From assembly GCA_902516065.1 (NCBI GenBank), contig CABXXB010000005.1:1-48061 (forward strand): a stretch of DNA of 48,061 bases. The letters run 5' to 3'. A program made the translations under genes and the position numbers. The notes beneath the pieces were generated by a model that saw only the letters and a program-made list of their open reading frames with translations, searched no databases and was not told the DNA's origin. This DNA is from an uncultured Pelagibacteraceae bacterium. Its GTDB lineage: Bacteria > Pseudomonadota > Alphaproteobacteria > Pelagibacterales > Pelagibacteraceae. Below, piece after piece: positions 41,829 to 48,061 of this stretch (positions within the stretch are counted from its first letter, which is position 1; every line of letters starts with the position of its first letter).

Positions 41829-43600
41829 TAAACTCTTTCTTGAGGAGGAAAGTATTGTACATCGTTAGTTAATGTAGATTTATGAACTTCTCTATAACTT
41901 ATCTTTGTTTCCTTACCATTGCACCAAGCTAGGGTATGCTGCATAAATTTTTCATCATCTCTTTTTGGGAAATCTTCTCTAGCATGGGCTCCTCTACTCT
42001 CTTTTCGATTATATGCAGAGTCTACTGTTACTACAGCTTGTCTAATCAAATTATCAAACTCCAAACTTTCTACTAAATCAGTATTAAATATTAACGATTT
42101 ATCTTTAACTGACATAGAGCCTAAGCCGTCATAAGTCTTTCTTATGTCCTCAACACCTTCTTTGAGAGTCTTTTCAGTTCTAAATACTGCACATTTTGAT
42201 TGCATAGTCTTCTGCATAGACAGCCTTAATTCAGCTGTTCCTATATCCCCATCTGCATTTCTAATTTTGTCAAATCTTTCTAGACATTTTTCAGTTTCAG
42301 TCTCATTAATTTCTTCGTGTGGTGTTCCAGGTTTTATTAATTCTGCAGCCCTTTTTGCAGCAGCTCTTCCAAAAACTACTAAATCAATCAAAGAATTAGA
42401 TCCTAATCTATTAGCTCCATGAACTGAAACACATGCTGCTTCTCCAATTGCCATTAATCCAGGAACAGTTTTTTCAGAACCATTAACGGTAATAACTTCA
42501 CCTTTATAATTAGTGGGTATACCACCCATATTATAATGAACTGTTGGCACAACTGGAATAGGTTCTTTAGTTACATCAACATTAGCAAACAATCTTGCTG
42601 CATCAGTTATACCTGGCAATCTACTTTCAATTACTTCTTTATCTAAGTGGCTCAAATTTAAATGAACATGATCTTGTTCATTACCAACACCTCTTCCTTC
42701 ATTAATTTCTATTGACATTGATCTACTGACAACATCTCTCGATGCCAAATCTTTTGCTTTAGGTGCATATCTTTCCATAAATCTTTCACCTTTTGAGTTT
42801 GTAAGATATCCTCCTTCTCCTCTCGCGCCTTCTGTTATTAAAGTTCCATGACCATATATTCCCGTTGGATGAAATTGTACAAATTCCATGTCTTGTAATG
42901 GCAAACCTGCTCTTAGAACCATTGCGTTACCATCTCCTGTACAAGTGTGTGCAGAAGTTGCTGAGTAATAAACTTTACCAAACCCACCTGTTGCAATAAT
43001 TACTGTGTGAGCTCTAAATCTATGAATAGTTCCATCATTAAGATTCCATGCTATTAAACCTTTGCATTCTCCATCTTTCATTAATAAATCTAAAGCAAAA
43101 TATTCTATAAAAAATTCAGTTTTATGTTTTAAAGCTTGTCCATATAAGGTGTGTAAAATTGCATGTCCTGTTCTATCTGCAGCTGCACAAGTCCTTTGAA
43201 CAATGCCATTCCCATAATTTTTTGTCATACCCCCAAACGGTCTTTGATAAATTTTTCCATCTTCTGTTCTGCTAAAAGGAACACCATATTTTTCTAATTC
43301 TATAACTGCTTTCGGCGCTTCTTTGCAGAGGTACTCAATGCTATCTTGATCACCTAACCAGTCTGCTCCTTTTACAGTATCATACATGTGCCAACGCCAA
43401 TCATCTTCACCCATATTACCTAATGAAGCTGAGATACCACCTTGTGCAGCAGATGTATGGCTTCTAGTAGGAAATACTTTTGAGATACATGCGGTCTTTA
43501 ATCCTGATTCGCTTAAACCCACTGCTGCTCTTAGTCCAGAACCACCCGCACCTAATACAACAACATCATATTCATGGTCTATTATTTTATAAGATTTCAT
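41825..43600 (-). CDS. sdhA: Succinate dehydrogenase flavoprotein subunit
   Basis: [74 protein letters not shown]. Confidence 0.98.
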   Translation of the reverse strand: MKSYKIIDHEYDVVVLGAGGSGLRAAVGLSESGLKTACISKVFPTRSHTSAAQGGISASLGNMGEDDWRWHMYDTVKGADWLGDQDSIEYLCKEAPKAVIELEKYGVPFSRTEDGKIYQRPFGGMTKNYGNGIVQRTCAAADRTGHAILHTLYGQALKHKTEFFIEYFALDLLMKDGECKGLIAWNLNDGTIHRFRAHTVIIATGGFGKVYYSATSAHTCTGDGNAMVLRAGLPLQDMEFVQFHPTGIYGHGTLITEGARGEGGYLTNSKGERFMERYAPKAKDLASRDVVSRSMSIEINEGRGVGNEQDHVHLNLSHLDKEVIESRLPGITDAARLFANVDVTKEPIPVVPTVHYNMGGIPTNYKGEVITVNGSEKTVPGLMAIGEAACVSVHGANRLGSNSLIDLVVFGRAAAKRAAELIKPGTPHEEINETETEKCLERFDKIRNADGDIGTAELRLSMQKTMQSKCAVFRTEKTLKEGVEDIRKTYDGLGSMSVKDKSLIFNTDLVESLEFDNLIRQAVVTVDSAYNRKESRGAHAREDFPKRDDEKFMQHTLAWCNGKETKISYREVHKSTLTNDVQYFPPQERVY

Positions 43601-43920
43601 AAATTTGATATTAATATAATTGTAATTACTGGAATTGCCACAGCTGAAGCATATAAAAGCTTATTTGCGACATTTTTGATTTTATTGTTTTGTATATAAT
43701 CTTCAAAAACCTCACTAATACTCAGTGCTGAAAAAAAATATGCATCAATAATAAAAAGACTAAATAAAAACCTAGATAGCGAGCTAGTAAAAAAATTTAT
43801 AACATCATTATAGCCTTGATCGTATATTACAATTAAATTTATAATAAACCACAGCATTAATGGGACTAGTAAGGCTCCACTAACTTTTAACAAAATCCAT
43901 TTTTTTGTTGCTATAATCAT
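43597..43920 (-). CDS. sdhD: Succinate dehydrogenase membrane anchor subunit
   Basis: 107 aa, about three TM segments, between sdhC and sdhA. Confidence 0.8.
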   Translation of the reverse strand: MIIATKKWILLKVSGALLVPLMLWFIINLIVIYDQGYNDVINFFTSSLSRFLFSLFIIDAYFFSALSISEVFEDYIQNNKIKNVANKLLYASAVAIPVITIILISNL

Positions 43921-44304
43921 TTAAATAAAATTTTTTCCTATTAAATAAAAAATAATAGTTAATATTATTGATCCAAATATAACTATTAAACCTGTAACTT
44001 TAGTAGTTTGAAGTTCAAAACCATATCCCATATCCATTATGAGATGTCTAATTTCACTAAGAACCTGAAATAAAAATGACCAAGTAAGACCTAAAATAAT
44101 AAATTTACCAAAAAAAGAATTTAAAAACATATTTATCATCCCGTAATTATTTTCACCTAATAAAAGTAATGAGATCCAAAAACATATAATAGTAATACCT
44201 AATATATTTATTATGCCAGTTATACGATGAGCTATTGATACTAAAGATGAAACTTGCCATCTATAAATTTGAATATGAGGTGATAGAGGGTTTTTATCTT
44301 CCAT
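43921..44304 (-). CDS. sdhC: Succinate dehydrogenase cytochrome b556 subunit
   Basis: PLSPHIQIYRWQVSSLVSIAHRITGIIN and SEIRHLIMDMG (haem-His region). Confidence 0.93.
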   Translation of the reverse strand: MEDKNPLSPHIQIYRWQVSSLVSIAHRITGIINILGITIICFWISLLLLGENNYGMINMFLNSFFGKFIILGLTWSFLFQVLSEIRHLIMDMGYGFELQTTKVTGLIVIFGSIILTIIFYLIGKNFI

Positions 44305-45301
44305 AAAAATTATTCTTAATTAATGTTTCTGCAATTTCTACAGCATTCAGGGCAGCTCCTCTTAAAAGATTGTCTGAAACAATCCATAAATTTAATCCAT
44401 TTTTTATGGTCTTGTCATCTCTTATTCTTGAAATAAAAGTTTCATCTCTTCCTTCTGCCTCAAGAGGAGTTGAATATCCACCATCTAACCTCTCATCTAT
44501 AACTTTGCAACCCTCAAAATTATCTAAGGCTTCTCTTACTTTTTCTAATGAAAAAGATTTTTCGAATTGAATATTTACTGATTCAGAATGAGAAACAGAT
44601 ATAGGTAATCTTACACAAGTGGCTGTTAAATCTATTTTATTGTCTAAAATTTTTTTTGTCTCATTAGTCATTTTAATTTCTTCCTTAGTATAACCATCAT
44701 CAGAAAACACATCTATATGCGGAATAGCATTAAAAGCTATTTGTTTTGTAAAGTTTTTTGAATTAATTTTTTTTCCATCTAGTGCTAATTTAGTTTGTTC
44801 AATTAACTCATCCATAGGAGCTTTACCACCTCCTGAAACAGATTGATAAGTTGAGACGATTATTCTTTTGATGGTATACAAATCATGTAAAGGTTTAAGA
44901 GCGATTACTAATTGCGCAGTTGAACAATTTGGATTTGCTATAATATTTTTCTTTATAGTCTTTAAATCCTCAGAATTAACTTGTGGAACTATTAAAGGAA
45001 CCTCTGGATCCATTCTAAAATGACTTGAGTTATCTATTACTAAACAATTTTTTGCAGCTTTTTCAGCAAATTTTTCTGAAATTTTTCCACCAGCAGCAAA
45101 AAAACATATTTTTACTTTAGAAAAATCAAAGCTTTTTAAATCATGAATTTCATAGTCCAAACCTTTAAAATTAATTTTTTTTCCTACACTTTTAGATGAT
45201 GCTAACAAATACAGATTATCAATAGAAAGATCTTTTTTCTCAAGAACTTCTAATATTTTTCTTCCAACATTTCCTGTTGCGCCGACTATTGCAATATCCA
45301 T
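44294..45301 (-). CDS. asd: Aspartate-semialdehyde dehydrogenase
   Basis: AIVGATGNVGRKILEVLE, NPNCSTAQLVIALKPLHD, STYQSVSGGGKAPMDEL. Confidence 0.95.
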   Translation of the reverse strand: MDIAIVGATGNVGRKILEVLEKKDLSIDNLYLLASSKSVGKKINFKGLDYEIHDLKSFDFSKVKICFFAAGGKISEKFAEKAAKNCLVIDNSSHFRMDPEVPLIVPQVNSEDLKTIKKNIIANPNCSTAQLVIALKPLHDLYTIKRIIVSTYQSVSGGGKAPMDELIEQTKLALDGKKINSKNFTKQIAFNAIPHIDVFSDDGYTKEEIKMTNETKKILDNKIDLTATCVRLPISVSHSESVNIQFEKSFSLEKVREALDNFEGCKVIDERLDGGYSTPLEAEGRDETFISRIRDDKTIKNGLNLWIVSDNLLRGAALNAVEIAETLIKNNFYGR

Positions 45302-45316
45302 GATGTAAGTTTTATA

Positions 45317-46426
45317 CTAGATGAAAGGTAATTCGCAAACTTTAAGAGCTATATTTTTACCTTCAATTTCAAGCTTACCGGTCTCTGACTCTTTGCAAAA
45401 AGGCTCATTTATCATTGCAATTCCTATCACTTTTTTAAAATGAGGTGAGTAGCATGCAGATCTAAGATCTCCTATTAAGTTTCCATCATTATTCATAATA
45501 TTGACTGAGCCTGTTAAATTTATTTTATTTGTTTCAACTTGAACTCCCATTAGTTTTCTTTTAATTCCATCAGATTTAATCTTTTTTAGCTTATCTTTAC
45601 CCAAAAAAACTACCTCTGAGTCTAAATTAACATTTTTTTCAAAACCACATTCAAAAGGGTTGTCTTGATTATCAAAGTCGTTTCCATAAGAAAGAAGACC
45701 ACTTTCAATTCTTTCAATAAGATTTGGACAACCAGGTTTTACATTAAATTCTGCGCCTATTTCAAAAAGATGATCATATAAATCTTGGCCTGACGATGTA
45801 TTTTCAACATAAACTTCATAACCACCTTGTTTTGACCACCCTGATCTAGCAATCAAATGTTTTGTGCCTTTGAAATCAAAATAGTCAAATCCAAAAAATT
45901 TTAACTCAGTAATTTTTTTTCCAAAAACCTTTTCCATCAGACCAAATGATTTAGGACCTTGAATTGCAATAATATCAACATTTGGTTCAAAAATTTTTAC
46001 TTTAAAATTATTTCCTGATGCGAGACCTTTAGCAAAAAAAATAACATCTGAATCTGCAATTGAAATCCACCATTTATCTTCAGCTAATTTTAATATTACT
46101 GGATCATTAACCAAATTACCATTATCGTCAATTATTGGACAGTAATAGCATCTTCCAATTTTTGATTTTGACAAATCTCGACAAGTCATAAGCTGAACTA
46201 GTCTAGCTGAATCTTTTCCTGAAATTTCAACTTGTCTTTCTGCGGCAACATCCCAAACCTGAACATCTTTTTTTAAGTGATGATATGAGTCCTCAATTGA
46301 TCCAAAAGCCGCTGGCAATAACATATGATTATAAACTGTGTAAGTTGTTACCCCTTGTTTTTCTATTCTTGAAGTATAGGGCGTACTCCTTAATCTTCTA
46401 GATTTTGCTATTGAATAGTTTTTCAT
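45317..46426 (-). CDS. dmdA: Dimethylsulfoniopropionate demethylase
   Basis: 369 aa aminomethyltransferase-fold protein; N-terminus [48 protein letters not shown] plus [40 protein letters not shown] match the Pelagibacter DmdA sequence as recalled. Confidence 0.92.
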   Translation of the reverse strand: MKNYSIAKSRRLRSTPYTSRIEKQGVTTYTVYNHMLLPAAFGSIEDSYHHLKKDVQVWDVAAERQVEISGKDSARLVQLMTCRDLSKSKIGRCYYCPIIDDNGNLVNDPVILKLAEDKWWISIADSDVIFFAKGLASGNNFKVKIFEPNVDIIAIQGPKSFGLMEKVFGKKITELKFFGFDYFDFKGTKHLIARSGWSKQGGYEVYVENTSSGQDLYDHLFEIGAEFNVKPGCPNLIERIESGLLSYGNDFDNQDNPFECGFEKNVNLDSEVVFLGKDKLKKIKSDGIKRKLMGVQVETNKINLTGSVNIMNNDGNLIGDLRSACYSPHFKKVIGIAMINEPFCKESETGKLEIEGKNIALKVCELPFI

Positions 46427-47199
46427 TTAATTAAAAATTCCAAAATCTTTTCTCTCATTTCAAAAGCTTTTTCAATCATAATCATATGTCCTGATCCACT
46501 AATTACATGAGTGATTGAATTTTTGACTAAATTTGCAAATTTTTTTCCACTTTCTAAATTAGCCATCTTGTCGAGTTCTCCCAAAATAAACATGGTTGGA
46601 CAGTTTATAGCTTTTGCCGCTTTAGAACCGTTTCGATAATTATTGCATGCAATAAGATCAATAGCTAAAATTTCACTAATATCTCTTGGTGATTGGATAA
46701 TTTTTTCAACCGGATTTCCACCGATAAATTTTTTTGAACCTTCAAAACCCCATTTCATCATTAATTTGACAGCATCGGAATCTCCATTTGTTGCTAAATC
46801 AATTAGATCTTTATTAACAGGCATTCGATAAGAGCCTCCAACAAACACTATTTTTTTTAATCTATCTTTATATTTAAATGAATATTCAAGAGCTTCTAAA
46901 CAACCTTGAGAATGACCTACGAGAATTATATTCTTCAATTCTAATTCTTCAAAAACTTGTTCCAACCAATCTGCAATTTTTTCGATACTATCTAAACATG
47001 GACCTTCAGAATTTCCATGTCCAGGTAAGTCAATTGATAAAACATTAAATTTTTTATTTGAAAAGAATTGTTCTGTTAGAGACCAGACAATGTGTGATAA
47101 ACCACTCCCATGTAAAAATACTATTGTATCTTTAAAATTTTCTATACCTTGTCCAGCATCAGAAGCATGAACACTTTTATTTTGTATAGTTATTATCAA
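46423..47199 (-). CDS. Alpha/beta hydrolase fold protein of unknown specificity in the dmd cluster
   Basis: 258 aa, TTG start; oxyanion [12 protein letters not shown], nucleophile [12 protein letters not shown], Asp in LGELDKMAN, His in [12 protein letters not shown]. Confidence 0.88.
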   Translation of the reverse strand: MIITIQNKSVHASDAGQGIENFKDTIVFLHGSGLSHIVWSLTEQFFSNKKFNVLSIDLPGHGNSEGPCLDSIEKIADWLEQVFEELELKNIILVGHSQGCLEALEYSFKYKDRLKKIVFVGGSYRMPVNKDLIDLATNGDSDAVKLMMKWGFEGSKKFIGGNPVEKIIQSPRDISEILAIDLIACNNYRNGSKAAKAINCPTMFILGELDKMANLESGKKFANLVKNSITHVISGSGHMIMIEKAFEMREKILEFLIK

Positions 47200-48061
47200 T
47201 CAATTACCTAAAATTTTTTTTCTAAGTTCAAATTTTTGAATTTTACCTGTAGAAGTTTTTGGTAATTCACAGAAAACAACCTGCTTAGGAACCTTAAAAC
47301 CAGCCAAAGTTTCTTTACAAAAGGTTATTAATTCTTTCTCTGTAGTAGGTTTATCTTTAACCATTTCAATAAATGCACAAGGAACTTCTCCCCACTTTTC
47401 ATCAGGTTTAGCGACTACAGCAGCAATTGATACTGAAGGATGTTTAGATAAAGTATTTTCTATTTCAATAGAAGAAATATTTTCTCCACCAGAAATTATT
47501 ATATCTTTTGATCTATCCTGTATTTTAACATATCCATCTGGATGCATTACCGCCAAATCTCCAGAATGAAACCAGCCACCGGCCATAGCCTTATCAGTGG
47601 CATCTTTATCCTTAAAATAACCTTTCATTACTACATTTCCTCTTAACATTATCTCACCAATAGTTTTTCCATCTTTTGGCACTTCTTTCATTGTCTCGGG
47701 ATCCATAATTGCTGCCCCCTCAAGATTAGGATATCTAACTCCTTGTCTAGCTTTAATTTCATTTTGCTTTTCCTCATCAAATTTATTCCAATCGTCATTC
47801 CAGGCGCATTGTGTGACATGTCCATAAGTCTCTGTTAAACCATAAACGTGCATTACTTCAAAACCCAGTTCTTTCATTTTTTTAAAAATTATACTTGGTG
47901 GTGGAGCCCCTGCTGTAAGTACCTGAACTTTATTTTTTAATTTTTTTCTATCACTTTCAGGTGCGCCTGTTATCATATTTAATACAATCGGAGCTCCTCC
48001 AAAATGAGTAACATTATATTTTTCTATTAATTCAAAAATCTTTTTAACATCTATGTTTCGT
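47200..48061 (-). CDS. dmdB: Acyl-CoA ligase (AMP-forming), probable 3-methylmercaptopropionyl-CoA ligase; partial, continues beyond window
   Basis: HVYGLTETYGHVTQCAWN, GWFHSGDLAVMHPDGYVKIQDRSKDIIISGGENISSIEIE, LPKTSTGKIQKFELRKKI. The frame stays open upstream of ATG 47976 to the window edge (RNIDVKKIFELIEKYNVTHFGGAPIVLNMITG). Confidence 0.82.
   Translation of the reverse strand, partial: RNIDVKKIFELIEKYNVTHFGGAPIVLNMITGAPESDRKKLKNKVQVLTAGAPPPSIIFKKMKELGFEVMHVYGLTETYGHVTQCAWNDDWNKFDEEKQNEIKARQGVRYPNLEGAAIMDPETMKEVPKDGKTIGEIMLRGNVVMKGYFKDKDATDKAMAGGWFHSGDLAVMHPDGYVKIQDRSKDIIISGGENISSIEIENTLSKHPSVSIAAVVAKPDEKWGEVPCAFIEMVKDKPTTEKELITFCKETLAGFKVPKQVVFCELPKTSTGKIQKFELRKKILGN

Noticed and set aside
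41919-42422. Two antisense ORFs (71 and 92 aa) opposite sdhA
   Set aside because: sdhA is unambiguous here; no start context or family support for the antisense ORFs.
47200-47976. Apparent N-terminally truncated acyl-CoA ligase (possible pseudogene)
   Set aside because: The frame is open from 47977 to the window edge, so the truncation is due to the window boundary and an internal ATG.

Overview
The window is AT-rich, densely packed alphaproteobacterial DNA. Protein content, compactness, a SAM-II riboswitch on metX and a dmdA-type DMSP demethylase next to the sdh/suc operon point to SAR11 (Pelagibacterales); this assignment is from recognition, not a search. Most of it is core genome: rpmB, pyrD, class I lysyl-tRNA synthetase, trkH, ampG-like, NlpC/P60, tyrA/hisC, metX-metW-gloB, rplU-rpmA-obg-proBA-nadD-rsfS-ctpA-rppH, atpHAGDC and priA. 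A contiguous minus-strand directon runs from dmdB through a hydrolase, dmdA, asd, sdhCDAB, mmsA, mdh, sucCD and sucAB to lpd. The clearest accessory region is a six-gene surface-glycan cassette (about 24.8-30.8 kb) between priA and lpd, made of two DegT-SDR-plus-third-gene modules. Best leads: (1) an uncharacterised alpha/beta hydrolase between dmdA and the dmdB-like ligase, apparently translationally coupled to dmdA; (2) the glycan cassette; (3) the SAM-II riboswitch with a promoter placing its start at P1; (4) an AmpG-like permease overlapping a cytoplasmic NlpC/P60 gene. I saw no CRISPR array, tRNA/rRNA gene, prophage or transposon. No wholly new system can be claimed from sequence alone.
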